From Nitrososphaerota archaeon (GTDB lineage Archaea > Thermoproteota > Nitrososphaeria > Nitrososphaerales > Gagatemarchaeaceae): a stretch of 55,395 nt of DNA. The stretch covers positions 263-55,657 of the forward strand of contig JAFLZH010000007.1 in the NCBI GenBank assembly GCA_029785615.1, given 5' to 3'. The notes below the pieces were generated by a model. It saw only the letters and a program-made list of their open reading frames with translations, did no database searches and was not told the origin of the DNA. The stretch's first letter is position 1; every line of letters starts with the position of its first letter. Below are positions 8,597 to 17,458 of this stretch, in pieces. The position numbers were made by a program, and so were the translations under genes.

Positions 8597-8697
8597 TTGC
8601 CCAAGAGCGACGCCATCGTCTGTGGCGCTGGCCCCGCAGGCGTGACCCTGGTAACACTCCTCAAGGACAGGAGTGTGTCAGTGATAGACGCCAAGCC
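8597..8697 (+). pseudogene. N-terminal fragment of an FAD-dependent oxidoreductase
   Basis: The frame from TTG 8597 encodes DAIVCGAGPAGVTL followed by a strand ending SVSVIDAKP. This is a dinucleotide-binding Rossmann motif (G-x-G-x-x-G) with the acidic end of beta-2, as in geranylgeranyl reductase-type flavoproteins. After about 33 residues the same frame turns abruptly into transposase sequence, so only the first beta-alpha-beta unit survives. Confidence 0.55.
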
Positions 8698-8989
8698 CTT
8701 CTGGACGGACGAAGGGGTCTGGCACCCTGAAGCGTACAGATTCCTCTGGCTGGAGCATCATCTCTACCCCGTCCAGTGAGAGAACCTCATCGAGAGGTTC
8801 AACCAGGCCCTGAAGGACAGGCTGGAGAACTTCGACGACCTCTTCCCCTGCTTCAGGGAGCATCGCGACCATCGACATGTCAGGAACTGTATTTCCATCT
8901 TCAGGTACTTCCACAACGTCATCAGAGAGCCGAACGACCAACCGGAGTATCTGAGGTTCATTCAGAGCCCTTCGGAGACCTTAAATTGA
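8698..8989 (+). mobile_element. C-terminal remnant of a DDE transposase (IS6/IS240-like), with an in-frame stop
   Basis: The frame reads WTDEGVWHPEAYRFL, meets TGA at 8777-8779, then continues in the same frame with NLIERFNQALKDR, FDDLFPCFREHRDHRHV and IFRYFHNVIREPN before a second stop at 8987-8989. These are the typical last blocks of archaeal IS6/IS240-like DDE transposases, including the ERFN-x-x-LKDR helix with its catalytic Glu. The N-terminal half and any terminal inverted repeats are missing. It is a dead insertion that probably truncated the flavoprotein gene. Confidence 0.75.
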
Positions 8990-9014
8990 CAGCGCCGCCC
9001 TGAGGCCCATAACC

Positions 9015-9022
9015 GTTATATC
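9015..9022 (+). promoter_or_regulatory. TATA box of the small membrane protein gene
   Basis: GTTATATC is centred about 31 nt before ATG 9050, giving an almost leaderless transcript. Confidence 0.65.
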
Positions 9023-9049
9023 TGCGCCTAAAGGGCAGGCAGATGTTTC

Positions 9050-9322
9050 ATGGCCAACGACAGGGCAATCGGCGGCGGGATTTTCGCAGGCAGCGTCATC
9101 GGCATAATCGTCTACGGCCTTTTGATCTTCTACTTCCCGCTCATCGTGCTGGAGATCACAGCGTTCGTTGCGGTCCTGGTCCTCCTCGCGATCCTCGCTT
9201 GGATCGGGTACACGATGGCGACGACACCGCCCCCTGAGCCGATAACCGACATCCCAGACTCTGCGCCCTCCTCGCCTTCGGACGCCACGGCCACAGGCAA
9301 GGAAGAGCAGAAGCCGGCGTAG
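9050..9322 (+). CDS. Small two-helix membrane protein of unknown function
   Basis: A 90-aa protein. Residues 8-30 (GGGIFAGSVIGIIVYGLLIFYF) and 32-55 are hydrophobic and form two adjacent membrane helices. The remaining 35 residues are Pro/Ser/Thr/Asp-rich and look disordered. No family is recognised. It is monocistronic, with a TATA box at the right distance and about 120 nt before the flippase gene. Confidence 0.7.
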   Translation: MANDRAIGGGIFAGSVIGIIVYGLLIFYFPLIVLEITAFVAVLVLLAILAWIGYTMATTPPPEPITDIPDSAPSSPSDATATGKEEQKPA

Positions 9323-9443
9323 CCTCGGCTGTTCCGCTGAACTCTCATTCGTCCGGTTCTCATCGCAGACGCGTCTTGCGCCCCATCCACTTTAATCAGG
9401 CCGTCGGGGGCCCGCGACACGCGGGAGCGTTGCGGTTGCGCCA

Positions 9444-10979
9444 ATGCGGGAGGTCGGTCCCGGTGTCCGGGGCGGTCATGGTGCAGGGTTCCTAGTGGCA
9501 AGCATAGCACCTCGACGGGCGGGGCTGGTTGTCTTCGGCGCCAGGGTGGTGAGCATCTTCACCGGCCTCCTCTTCATCGTGATGGTGACTCACGCGCTCA
9601 CAACTTCGGAGTTCGGCCTCCTGGAGGTGGTCGCAGACCTGTTGGTGTTCTCCGCCTACCCGCTGACCGTGACAAACTTCTGGTCGGCCAGGGAAACTGC
9701 GAGGGGGGAGGTCGTTGGGAAGACCGCGGCCCTCGGTGCGCTCATCCTCACCATCGCCGGGCTGGCCATATTCGCTGTCCTCGCCTTCGCCAGGCAGAGC
9801 GCCCTGACCACGGCCCTGGGGCTCTTCCTCGTGGCCCTCTCTCTGGTCCCGACGTACTACTTCTACCTCACGACCAACTCCCTCCTCTCGGTCCACAACC
9901 CCCAGGCGGTCGGCTATGTCCTGCTGTTCGGGGAGATATCCAAGCTGGCGATTGCGGCGCCTCTCCTCCTCGTCTACAGGGTGGGGCTCCCGGGCGCGCT
10001 GGCGGCGCTGGCAGGGTCGAACATAGTCCTCGGCGCGGTCGGCTTGTACTTCGTGCGAGCCACCCTGGGCGGCGCGGTCTCCCTCACCAAGCTGAAGGGA
10101 TGGCTAAGGGATTCGTGGCTCCCCGCGCTCAACCAGGGGCCGAACCTCATCGGCATCGGGGACACCTTCGTGGCCTTCCTCATAGCTGGGCCCATCTTGG
10201 TGGGATACTACCAGGCGGCGTTCGCGATCGCGCTCGTCATCGGATACAGCAACTACCTCTCCTTCGCCCTCTACCCGCTCCTCCTCCGGGGGGCGAGCGA
10301 CAGGATGGTGGGGCTCCTCTTCGACTTCATGATGCTCTTCGGCATCCCGATGGCGGTGGGGGCCGCGGTCCTCTCCCCCCAGGTCCTCTTCCTCCTCTCC
10401 AGAAAGTACATGGTCGCCGCCCTCCCGCTCGCCATACTCGCATTCTCTGTCCTAGTCGGGGCGGCGGACACGCTCCTCGACAGGGTTCTGACAGGAAAAG
10501 AGTCGGCTGACCTCGCCGTAGAGGGCAGGTTCGCGAAGCTCCTCCGGAGCAACATTTTCTTCGACGCGATAGCGAACCTGGGATACTCAGGGAGCTACGT
10601 GGCGTCAGTGACCGTGATAGTCGCCTGGGGGGTCCGCACCTCGACGCCGCTGCTCACCATCGCCACCTACTGGGCGGCTTCCCAACTGGTCCTGACGGTC
10701 CTTTTCCTCCTGGTCAAGGTCTGGAGGCTGGGCCTGGGGATCTTCAGCGGAACGCTCAGGCCAATGGTGTACTATTCGGCGTGCGCCGCGGCGATGGGGG
10801 CCGGCGTCTACTTCCTTGCTCCGCTGCTGGTGAGCACCGACATGGTCGGGGTGTACTATGGCCTCAGGCTGCTGGTTCTGATCGCCGTCGGCGGGGTTAT
10901 CTACTTCGGGCTCTTGGCAGCCGTTGACAAGAGGTCTAGGGAGAGGTTCGCCAGCTTGCGCAGCGTGCTCACCCCCTAA
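9444..10979 (+). CDS. Polysaccharide/lipid-linked oligosaccharide flippase (Wzx/MOP superfamily)
   Basis: A 511-aa integral membrane protein with some 12-14 hydrophobic segments from about residue 27 to 505. The opening GARVVSIFTGLLFIVMVTHALTTSEFGL-type pattern (helix 1, then the SEFG loop) is typical of Wzx and RfbX flippases. These move lipid-linked sugars across the membrane. ATG 9444 gives the longest frame. GTG 9495, just before the first conserved helix, is an equally good start given a TTTAATC element near 9392. It lies beside sugar and phosphate-transfer genes on the opposite strand, which supports a role in surface glycan export. Confidence 0.82.
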   Translation: MREVGPGVRGGHGAGFLVASIAPRRAGLVVFGARVVSIFTGLLFIVMVTHALTTSEFGLLEVVADLLVFSAYPLTVTNFWSARETARGEVVGKTAALGALILTIAGLAIFAVLAFARQSALTTALGLFLVALSLVPTYYFYLTTNSLLSVHNPQAVGYVLLFGEISKLAIAAPLLLVYRVGLPGALAALAGSNIVLGAVGLYFVRATLGGAVSLTKLKGWLRDSWLPALNQGPNLIGIGDTFVAFLIAGPILVGYYQAAFAIALVIGYSNYLSFALYPLLLRGASDRMVGLLFDFMMLFGIPMAVGAAVLSPQVLFLLSRKYMVAALPLAILAFSVLVGAADTLLDRVLTGKESADLAVEGRFAKLLRSNIFFDAIANLGYSGSYVASVTVIVAWGVRTSTPLLTIATYWAASQLVLTVLFLLVKVWRLGLGIFSGTLRPMVYYSACAAAMGAGVYFLAPLLVSTDMVGVYYGLRLLVLIAVGGVIYFGLLAAVDKRSRERFASLRSVLTP

Positions 10980-11011
10980 GGGCGCGGCTCGAATCTTGGC
11001 CGGACGCAGTG

Positions 11012-12328
11012 CTAGACGTAGCCCAGCTTAGACAGCCTCTCCATGACGCCGGCTTCATCCGCGGCGCCGAGGGCCTCGTCGGGGGGCGCCGGGGGGACGC
11101 CGAGGGACTCAGCCACCCCCGCAAGCCTCGCCTCCTCGTCCTTCGACGCCGCATTCGACTCCTCAAGGGCACGCGTGCTCACGTTGTAGAGGACGCTCCC
11201 GTCCTTCGAGAAGACCCTCCTCTTCACCTCGTACATCTTCTCGAGCGTCTGCGCCTCTCCTTCCCCTGCGAGGTACCTGCGGAGGTCGAAGTGCGGCCCG
11301 AATCCCTCTGCCACGGCCTCTCGGCCCCCGAGCCCGCCTACCGGGGAGCCCGTCGCCCACGAAATCAGAGAGTGTATCTGCGCGAGGCTGACGACGTCCC
11401 CCGTCTGCGAAGGGGGGTCCGTTCCAGATGGGAACCGCACGTAGAGCGGCACCCTGAGCAGCGCTTCGTCCATGAAGTACCCATGCCCGTACCTCCCGCC
11501 TTCACCAAGCAGCTGGCCATGGTCAGACGTGATGATTATCGTGGGGTCGCCCTTCTTCAGGAGCTCTTCCACCGCCTCTAAGGCCCTCCCGACGGCGATA
11601 CCAGACCCCTCGGGGTAGCTTTTGCCCCAGCCCATGTCTCTTACCGGGAGCTTCAGCATCGAGCGCCGGGTGGCGTCTGTCGGCTCGCCCCAGCGGTAGG
11701 GCTCGTGGGCTTCCATCAGGTTGAGATAGACGAAGTAGGGCGTCGGAAGGTTTGCCCGCCTCAGGTCCTTCAGCGCCTGCCTTGACCCCTTGTCTTTCAC
11801 GGGGAGGTTGAGCCCCCGGTTGATCCGGAGCCTGACCTTCCTTGTAGCGAGCTTCGCAAGGAGGAGAAGCCGCCCCGCCTTCAGCGCCGCCCAGGCCCTG
11901 GAGCTCATGGAGCCGTCGGGGGGGAGCACGTCCCGCAGCTGGGACGTCTCGATCATCGGCCTGTACTCGCGGTTCCAGTCGAACTCGAACCCGAACCTCG
12001 GGGTCACGAAGGGGTTGCAGGTGAAGCAGTACCGCTTGTAGCCCAGGTCTCTCATGGCCCTAAGGACGTTGCTCTTTGACCCCTCCAGTCCGGCACGGGA
12101 CCTCTGCATGATGGTCCCCATGTGGACTCCCAGGGAAACGTGCACGAGGTGCCTCGAAGGGAGCTCGCCGGTGAACATCGACACGTGGGACGGGAGTGTC
12201 CAGGAGGAAGTCGAGACCGCGTTGGAGAACTCGACGAAGCCCATCCCTTTCAGCTTCTCGAGCCCTTCGGCGAAGTCCTCTCTCAGCGTGTCGACGACGA
12301 TCAGTGCGACGTCGTGCTTCTCCTGCAC
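11012..12328 (-). CDS. Alkaline-phosphatase/sulfatase superfamily enzyme with a Thr nucleophile
   Basis: A 438-aa protein of the sulfatase/phosphoglycerol transferase fold. Metal-binding motifs are VVDTLRED (Asp13) and ITSDHGQLLGEGGRYGHG. At the nucleophile position of the Cys-x-Pro-Ser-Arg sulfatase motif it has Thr44 in T-L-P-S-H. It therefore cannot form formylglycine; Thr nucleophiles are used by phosphotransferases of the LtaS kind and by phosphatases. I infer phosphate-group transfer or hydrolysis on a surface glycan or lipid. There is no signal peptide or membrane helix, so it is cytosolic or peripheral. GTG 12328 lies 27 nt from a TATA box. Confidence 0.75.
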   Translation of the reverse strand: MQEKHDVALIVVDTLREDFAEGLEKLKGMGFVEFSNAVSTSSWTLPSHVSMFTGELPSRHLVHVSLGVHMGTIMQRSRAGLEGSKSNVLRAMRDLGYKRYCFTCNPFVTPRFGFEFDWNREYRPMIETSQLRDVLPPDGSMSSRAWAALKAGRLLLLAKLATRKVRLRINRGLNLPVKDKGSRQALKDLRRANLPTPYFVYLNLMEAHEPYRWGEPTDATRRSMLKLPVRDMGWGKSYPEGSGIAVGRALEAVEELLKKGDPTIIITSDHGQLLGEGGRYGHGYFMDEALLRVPLYVRFPSGTDPPSQTGDVVSLAQIHSLISWATGSPVGGLGGREAVAEGFGPHFDLRRYLAGEGEAQTLEKMYEVKRRVFSKDGSVLYNVSTRALEESNAASKDEEARLAGVAESLGVPPAPPDEALGAADEAGVMERLSKLGYV

Positions 12329-12350
12329 ACAAACGCGGAACCAGGATTGG

Positions 12351-12358
12351 GTATAAAG
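12351..12358 (-). promoter_or_regulatory. TATA box of the sulfatase-fold gene
   Basis: On the minus strand the element reads CTTTATAC. It is centred about 27 nt before GTG 12328, as expected for a leaderless mRNA. Confidence 0.65.
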
Positions 12359-12424
12359 AAGTCGGTCGGGGCGGGAGCGGTCTGGCCGGACCGAGCCGGC
12401 CTGCGCGAGAATGCGTCACTCAGG

Positions 12425-13660
12425 TCATGCGACGAGCTGGTTCAGGCTCTTCGAGAAGTTGTCCAGGCTCAGCTCGCGGACCCTGGCGGCCCCCTCCCTC
12501 TGCAGGGCGCCCCACTTCTTCACGTCGCTGGTCAGCAGGGCGATCGAGTCGGTGGCTTCCTCCGCCGTCGTGTAGCCGAGGCCGCTCTTCCCCCCCTGCG
12601 CCAGGTCGCTCCAGGCGCCCCCTGACTTGTGAACCACCACGGGGATTCCTCTCGCCATGGCCTCAGCGACGACGATCCCCCAGTGCTCGTTGATGGTGGA
12701 GTGGAGAAACACCCTGGCGCTGTCGAGCGTCGAGTTGATCACCGCCCGCGGCGCGTCCGAGATGAAGTACACGTCCGCGGTTTCGTCGACCTCCTCGGAC
12801 GCCTTCATGCCCAGGCTGGCGGCGCGGGACGCGAGCCTGCTCTTGTACCTCTTCGAGAGGGGGGTGCCTGCACCTCCGAAGAGATAGAGCTTCGACCGGC
12901 CCTTTAGCCTGGGACCGATGTTCTCGATGGCCCACTGGTATCTCTTCTCCTCGCTGAACCGGCCCACCATCACGACGCTGTCGTCTCTCTCCTCGAAGGC
13001 CGGGGGGGCCTCCGTCGGAAGGGCGTTCGGGGGGATGGGCGGGTTCAGGACCGTCGGCGACTCCCCATAGGTGTCCTTCAGGAACTGCCCGGTCCACTTG
13101 GAGTTGGTGAGGACCAAGTCTGCAGCATAGAACGGGTTCTTCCTGAGAACAAGCTTCATCGCCTTCAGGTAGCTCCCCCAGTATACGTTCAGCGGGAAGC
13201 GGCCGTACCTCTCCGTGACGTAGGGGTCCCTGGCGCCCGCCAGGCCGACGGATATCTCGATCGGAAAGTGGACGTACTCGACGAGCTTGAACCCGCTCTT
13301 CCGCTTGCTGCGCAGCAGGGGCCTGTAGCTCGACTCGTCCAGGAACACCACCTCGGTCTTCGCGTCGAGGGCCTTCTCTACCGGGTACCAGACGAACAGC
13401 CTGGTGTACAGGCCGAACATGCTCAGGGAGACCGGGAGGGTGACCGCGGGGAGCCCTCTGATGTCGATCCCGAACCAGTCGACGTACTTCGCCTGCTGGA
13501 ACCTGGAAGTGGCGGCGAGGGTCACGCTCCGGCGCTGCGCGAGCGAGCTGGCAGCCGAGGCGACTACGAGCTGCCCGCCCCCGGGCCTCGCCCAGTAGTG
13601 GTGCCCTACGACCGAGTGCGCCGCACTGTCACCGTGCAATGGCGGGCTCTCCCTCCTCAT
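12425..13660 (-). CDS. Glycosyltransferase, GT4-type (ALG11-like)
   Basis: A 411-aa GT-B enzyme. The N-terminal domain has HHYWARPGGGQ (the loop that contacts the acceptor and donor phosphates) and EYVHFPIE. The C-terminal domain has VVMVGRFSEEKRYQ and the GT4 donor-site block STINEHWGIVVAEAMARGIPVV with the conserved E-x7-E pattern. ALG11-like enzymes add mannose during N-glycan precursor assembly; the sugar used here is unknown. ATG 13660 overlaps the upstream TGA (ATGA), so it is the last gene of the kinase-IMPase-glycosyltransferase operon. Confidence 0.85.
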   Translation of the reverse strand: MRRESPPLHGDSAAHSVVGHHYWARPGGGQLVVASAASSLAQRRSVTLAATSRFQQAKYVDWFGIDIRGLPAVTLPVSLSMFGLYTRLFVWYPVEKALDAKTEVVFLDESSYRPLLRSKRKSGFKLVEYVHFPIEISVGLAGARDPYVTERYGRFPLNVYWGSYLKAMKLVLRKNPFYAADLVLTNSKWTGQFLKDTYGESPTVLNPPIPPNALPTEAPPAFEERDDSVVMVGRFSEEKRYQWAIENIGPRLKGRSKLYLFGGAGTPLSKRYKSRLASRAASLGMKASEEVDETADVYFISDAPRAVINSTLDSARVFLHSTINEHWGIVVAEAMARGIPVVVHKSGGAWSDLAQGGKSGLGYTTAEEATDSIALLTSDVKKWGALQREGAARVRELSLDNFSKSLNQLVA

Positions 13661-14499
13661 CGTCCGGCCGGTGCCCTGGCGGCGCTTCGGCCGCAGCGCT
13701 CCAGCACCTGCCCGTGGATCCTCGGATTGGCGGAGGCGACGAAGCTGAACCTGTGCGCGAGGTCGAACGCGAGCGAAAGGTCTCCTCCTCCCCTGTCAGT
13801 GACCTCAGCTCCCGCCTCGGCCGCGATCAGCCCGGCGGCCGCGAAGTCGGTTATCCTCATCCTCTCCCTCAGGTCGACGAAGGCGTCCGTCTTCCCCTCG
13901 GCTAGATAGCACAGCTCGAGGGCGTTCGCCCCTAGGTGCATCTGCCTCTTGATCCCGCCAAGGAGCGGCTCGAGCTCGGGGTACAGCCCTGCCGGCGCGC
14001 TGCTCAGGTCCACCCCGACCACAGAGTCGGCTATCCTGGCCGTGGCCGCGGTCCTGATGGGCGCCCCGTTCTTCTTCGCCCCCTTCCCCCTCCTGGCGGA
14101 GTAGACGTCTCCGGTGACGAGGTCTCTGACAACCCCCACCTCGACGCCGTCGACGCCGCGAGCGGAAGTGTCATCTACGACGGCGACCGAAGTGCAATAG
14201 AAGGGGATCCCACGCACGAAGTTCGACGAGCCGTCCAGCGGGTCCACCACCGCGAGGGTCCGTCCAGCGGCTTCCCCCGCGTCCCCGGCCTCCTCGCTCA
14301 GGACCCGCAACCCCGCGACCCCCTCCATCTCTTTCAGGAGCACGTCCTCGGCGAGCTTGTCCGCGTATATCGTCCTGTCTCCGGCTGCGCCGACCCCGAC
14401 TTCCCGCCCGCGCTCACCCCTGGCCGCGAGGGGGGACACCTCCCTGCGGACCTCCTCGGTGGCGACAAGCAGGAGCTCTTCCCACTCTGCGGCCTTCAC
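13657..14499 (-). CDS. Inositol monophosphatase family protein
   Basis: A 280-aa Mg-dependent phosphatase. It shows the EE pair (69-70), the metal motif DPLDGSSN (86-93) and the C-terminal DFAAAGLIAAEAGAEVTD helix. Archaeal members hydrolyse myo-inositol 1-phosphate and often fructose 1,6-bisphosphate. Inositol is a headgroup of archaeal lipids, which would fit the neighbouring surface-polymer genes. GTG 14499 overlaps the TGA of the upstream kinase gene (GTGA), and its own stop overlaps the glycosyltransferase start, so all three are translationally coupled. Confidence 0.88.
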   Translation of the reverse strand: MKAAEWEELLLVATEEVRREVSPLAARGERGREVGVGAAGDRTIYADKLAEDVLLKEMEGVAGLRVLSEEAGDAGEAAGRTLAVVDPLDGSSNFVRGIPFYCTSVAVVDDTSARGVDGVEVGVVRDLVTGDVYSARRGKGAKKNGAPIRTAATARIADSVVGVDLSSAPAGLYPELEPLLGGIKRQMHLGANALELCYLAEGKTDAFVDLRERMRITDFAAAGLIAAEAGAEVTDRGGGDLSLAFDLAHRFSFVASANPRIHGQVLERCGRSAARAPAGR

Positions 14500-15086
14500 G
14501 CCGTGACCACCCTGCGCTTCTCCAGGACGGCGACGACGACCTTCAGGGTGGCGTCGACATCGGAGTCGGTCTCCACCGTCTCCACCGTCATCTCATCCAG
14601 CTCCAGGTGGATCTCCTCCAGAGCCGTGTAGTACCTCGTCCTGAAGAACTCCGTGAGGTTCTTCTCGCGGTCGTCCTTCCCCAGCTGCCTGGTGTTTATC
14701 GTCTCGTTCCCCGCCTTCAGACGGATGTACAGGTCGGGCCTCAGCGTCGGCTCCGACAGCATCGCCTTCACCATGGAAAGCATCCGGGGGTAGGCGGTGC
14801 TCTTCCCGAGCTCCATCCTAATCTTGGCATAGGCGAGGTCGGAGGTCAGGTACCCTTCGGAGACGATGTTCCTCGCCTGCCTCTGGCTCGCGATGATCGA
14901 GCTGTACGTCATCGTAGCCCCAAGGAGGCTGTAGTCCGCTGCGGTGTCAGCCCGGTCCGCCACCGGGACGTCCCTGCTCACGGCGTGGGCCGACTCCTGG
15001 AGCCTGAGCCACCCCATGCCCTCCATCCTCACGGCGAGAGAGGTCTTGCCAGTCCCCGAGAATCCTTCGAGGGCTACAAACGTCAT
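14496..15086 (-). CDS. P-loop kinase of the thymidylate/deoxynucleoside kinase type
   Basis: A 196-aa protein with Walker A GFSGTGKTS at residues 8-16. An Asp-Leu-Tyr-Ile-Arg-Leu strand (PDLYIRLKAG) and an Arg-rich lid (RQLGKDDREKN) follow, as in dTMP kinase and dNK-like proteins. Sequence identity is too low for a substrate call, and a nucleotide or sugar kinase is equally possible. It heads the kinase-IMPase-glycosyltransferase operon; a GGTTAAATC element on this strand at 15113-15121 sits about 30 nt before ATG 15086. Confidence 0.65.
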   Translation of the reverse strand: MTFVALEGFSGTGKTSLAVRMEGMGWLRLQESAHAVSRDVPVADRADTAADYSLLGATMTYSSIIASQRQARNIVSEGYLTSDLAYAKIRMELGKSTAYPRMLSMVKAMLSEPTLRPDLYIRLKAGNETINTRQLGKDDREKNLTEFFRTRYYTALEEIHLELDEMTVETVETDSDVDATLKVVVAVLEKRRVVTA

Positions 15087-15135
15087 TGGCCCCTCCGGCT
15101 CTTCGCGTTGCAGATTTAACCTATCAGTGGGACGT

Positions 15136-15753
15136 CTATGGCAGGGCCGCGAGCACAGGGTAACTGAACAGCAGCATGTAGACGACGTAGGCGATGAAGC
15201 CGACTCCGAGGTAGGCCACCGTCGGGACTCCGTAGCTGACCTCGACCAGTGCGTCGGCCTTGCCCGATGCCTCCACCTCGTCCCTGGCGACGTTGACGTC
15301 CCGGCTGACCTCGGTCCTCGCCTCGCCCGACACTGTGGCTTTGGGGATCCACCGCTGCTCCTTCAGGAACTGCTCCATGGGGATGGTCTTCCTCCCCCTC
15401 GCGTTCCCCCTGGCGACCTCGTAGGCGATGTGCACGGCCGCCACCGCCGCAGCGCCGAGGAGGGGCGCCAGCGGGGAGAGGACGTATGGGTCTGCGGCGA
15501 TCACCGCGATGGCGATGCCGTCAGCCTGGCCGATGCCGCCGAGGAAGGTGAACGCCAGCGCCAGGCCTCCGAGGAGGACGAGCTTCACGAGGTAGAACTC
15601 CAGGCCGGCTCCCCCTCTGACGTAGAACGAATAGAGTGTCAGGGCCACGGCCCCTCCAGCCGGGATCCAGACGAGGTCGCTCACCGCCCTGTCCTTGGCG
15701 TCCTGGTAGGCCGCGATCGCGAAGGATGCGGCGATGAGGAGCTCGGCGTACAA
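15136..15753 (-). CDS. Prepilin/prearchaellin peptidase-like protein (A24 family)
   Basis: A 205-aa polytopic membrane protein. It has the two aspartates expected of type IV prepilin peptidases: one in AYQDAKDRAVSD after the first helix and one in GGIGQADGIAIAV, the counterpart of the GxGD motif. About six hydrophobic segments are visible, the last being the C-terminal helix VAYLGVGFIAYVVYMLLF. It probably processes class III signal peptides of pilins or archaellins at the inner membrane face, although no pilin gene is in the window. A hydrophilic insert of about 60 residues lies before the last helices. TTG 15753 is chosen because the TATA box at 15776-15784 is 27 nt away. Confidence 0.75.
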   Translation of the reverse strand: MYAELLIAASFAIAAYQDAKDRAVSDLVWIPAGGAVALTLYSFYVRGGAGLEFYLVKLVLLGGLALAFTFLGGIGQADGIAIAVIAADPYVLSPLAPLLGAAAVAAVHIAYEVARGNARGRKTIPMEQFLKEQRWIPKATVSGEARTEVSRDVNVARDEVEASGKADALVEVSYGVPTVAYLGVGFIAYVVYMLLFSYPVLAALP

Positions 15754-15775
15754 CCGGCCTGCCAGGTCGGGCCGC

Positions 15776-15784
15776 GGATATAAG
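15776..15784 (-). promoter_or_regulatory. TATA box of the prepilin peptidase-like gene
   Basis: The minus strand reads CTTATATCC, centred 27 nt before TTG 15753. It also lies just downstream of the DNA ligase gene, separating the two units. Confidence 0.65.
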
Positions 15785-15796
15785 GAGCGGAGCCGC

Positions 15797-17458
15797 CTAG
15801 GCCTCTTCCACCTTCAGCTTCTGGCCGCTGAAGATCCGCTCCACCTTCCAGATGTCGTCGATGTCGGCGACCCCTTTGTCTGCCCTTATCCTCTTGATCC
15901 TCGGGAACCTGAGCGCGAACCCTGAGTCGTGCCTATCGCTGCGCTGGACGCTGTCGAATGCCACCTCCACGACTATCTCCGGCCTGACCTGGCGCCAGTA
16001 GCCGTGGTCCTTCACGGTGATCGCCTTGAGCCTCTCGGTCATCTCGTCGATCTCCATGTCGGTCAGGCCGCTGTACGCCTTGCCGACGGTCTTGAGCCCG
16101 CCCCCGTCTCTCACAGCGAAGGTGTAGTCGGATATGACCCCTGCCCTCTTCCCGTGTCCGTACTCGGCCGCGACGACGACCACGTCCAGCGTGTCCAGCT
16201 CCTCCTTCAGCTTCGCCCAACCTGAGCCGCGCTTCCCCATGGCATAGGGGCTCTCCGGGTCCTTCACCACAAGCCCTTCGTAGCCGAGGTCCCTGCTCCG
16301 CCTGAACGCGCCCTGCACCCCCTCTTCGCCGCTGACGTCAGTCGTCTCAGCCAACCGAGCCGACGTCCCCGCGACCACCTCCCTGAGCAACCTGCGCCTC
16401 TCTGAGAGGGGAAGGTCGACCGTCTCCTCCCCGCCACGGAAGAGGATGTCGAACGCGAAGTAGGTCACCGGCGCCTTCTTCACAGCTTCTTCGAGGTCCT
16501 CCATCCTCCTCAGCCTCCTCTGCAGCAGCTGGAAGGGAAGGGGGCGGCCTCCGGCGAAGGGGACTGCCTCGCCGTCGATGATGAAGCCCGCTCCGGGTCC
16601 CCTGAACGACGCAACGATTTCCGGGAAGCTCGCAGTGACGTCCTCGAGCCTCCGGGAGTAGACTCTCACTTCGCCCCCGGACCTGTGGACCTGGGCGCGG
16701 ACTCCGTCGTACTTGTACTCCGCGTAGGCCGTCCCCAGGAAGTGCTCAGCGATCTCCCGGGCCGTGGCGAACGGCTCGGCGAGCATGAAGTTGACCGGCC
16801 TGAACGGCCGGATCCGGACCGAGGTCGCCGTCCCTGAAGCGGCCTCTCCTGCGAACGCGCCTATGTCCCCGAGGACCATGTGCGCCCTGGCCGCCTCGCC
16901 TTTCGTCAGGCCGTAGGCAGCGGCTATGGCCTCCTCGAGGAGGCCGGTGACCAGCCCCGTCCTCATCTCTCCCGTCAGAGCCTTCACGAGGTATTTCCCT
17001 TCCAGGGGGGTGGCGGCGAGAAGGAGCGACTTCACTATCCTCCTCTTGGCAGACCCAGAGCCGTGCCCCTTCGCCGAGCGCAGCCTGGCGAACCCCTCTT
17101 CGAGGTCCCGGAGCGACAGCTCCGCGGCGAAGAGCGGCTGCTCCTTCTTGTGCGCCAGGAGCTCCTCTGCCACCTCGCCGAGGTCCCCGTGCTTCAGGTA
17201 CGACCTCGACACGCCGTCTTCGGTCGCCCCGGTGACCTCACGCAACACCTCCAGGAGGGTTGCGTACCCCACCTGGGCTTCGTCCCTGCTCCCGCGCTCT
17301 GACGTCCTGCCGGACGCGACCCTGGCCGCCACCGTGGCGTCCTCGGGGCCGAGGCCCTGCAGGTATGCTGCTATGACTGCGACCTTCTCCTTCTTGCTGG
17401 CGGTCCCCCGGACACGCTCCAGGGCGTCTGCAAGCCCAAGGAACGCTGCGCTCTTCAT
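15797..17458 (-). CDS. lig: ATP-dependent DNA ligase
   Basis: A 553-aa ligase I-type enzyme that seals nicks during replication and repair. An N-terminal DNA-binding domain (about 1-200) is followed by the nucleotidyltransferase motif KYDGVR (249-254), whose Lys249 carries AMP. Motif III lies in VTYFAFDILF, motif IV in EGLVVKDPESPYA, and motif V in GSGWAKLKEE. The OB domain ends in RFPRIKRIRADK. The length is normal for archaea. ATG 17458 overlaps the stop of the upstream rimI gene (ATGA), so the two genes are coupled. Confidence 0.97.
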   Translation of the reverse strand: MKSAAFLGLADALERVRGTASKKEKVAVIAAYLQGLGPEDATVAARVASGRTSERGSRDEAQVGYATLLEVLREVTGATEDGVSRSYLKHGDLGEVAEELLAHKKEQPLFAAELSLRDLEEGFARLRSAKGHGSGSAKRRIVKSLLLAATPLEGKYLVKALTGEMRTGLVTGLLEEAIAAAYGLTKGEAARAHMVLGDIGAFAGEAASGTATSVRIRPFRPVNFMLAEPFATAREIAEHFLGTAYAEYKYDGVRAQVHRSGGEVRVYSRRLEDVTASFPEIVASFRGPGAGFIIDGEAVPFAGGRPLPFQLLQRRLRRMEDLEEAVKKAPVTYFAFDILFRGGEETVDLPLSERRRLLREVVAGTSARLAETTDVSGEEGVQGAFRRSRDLGYEGLVVKDPESPYAMGKRGSGWAKLKEELDTLDVVVVAAEYGHGKRAGVISDYTFAVRDGGGLKTVGKAYSGLTDMEIDEMTERLKAITVKDHGYWRQVRPEIVVEVAFDSVQRSDRHDSGFALRFPRIKRIRADKGVADIDDIWKVERIFSGQKLKVEEA

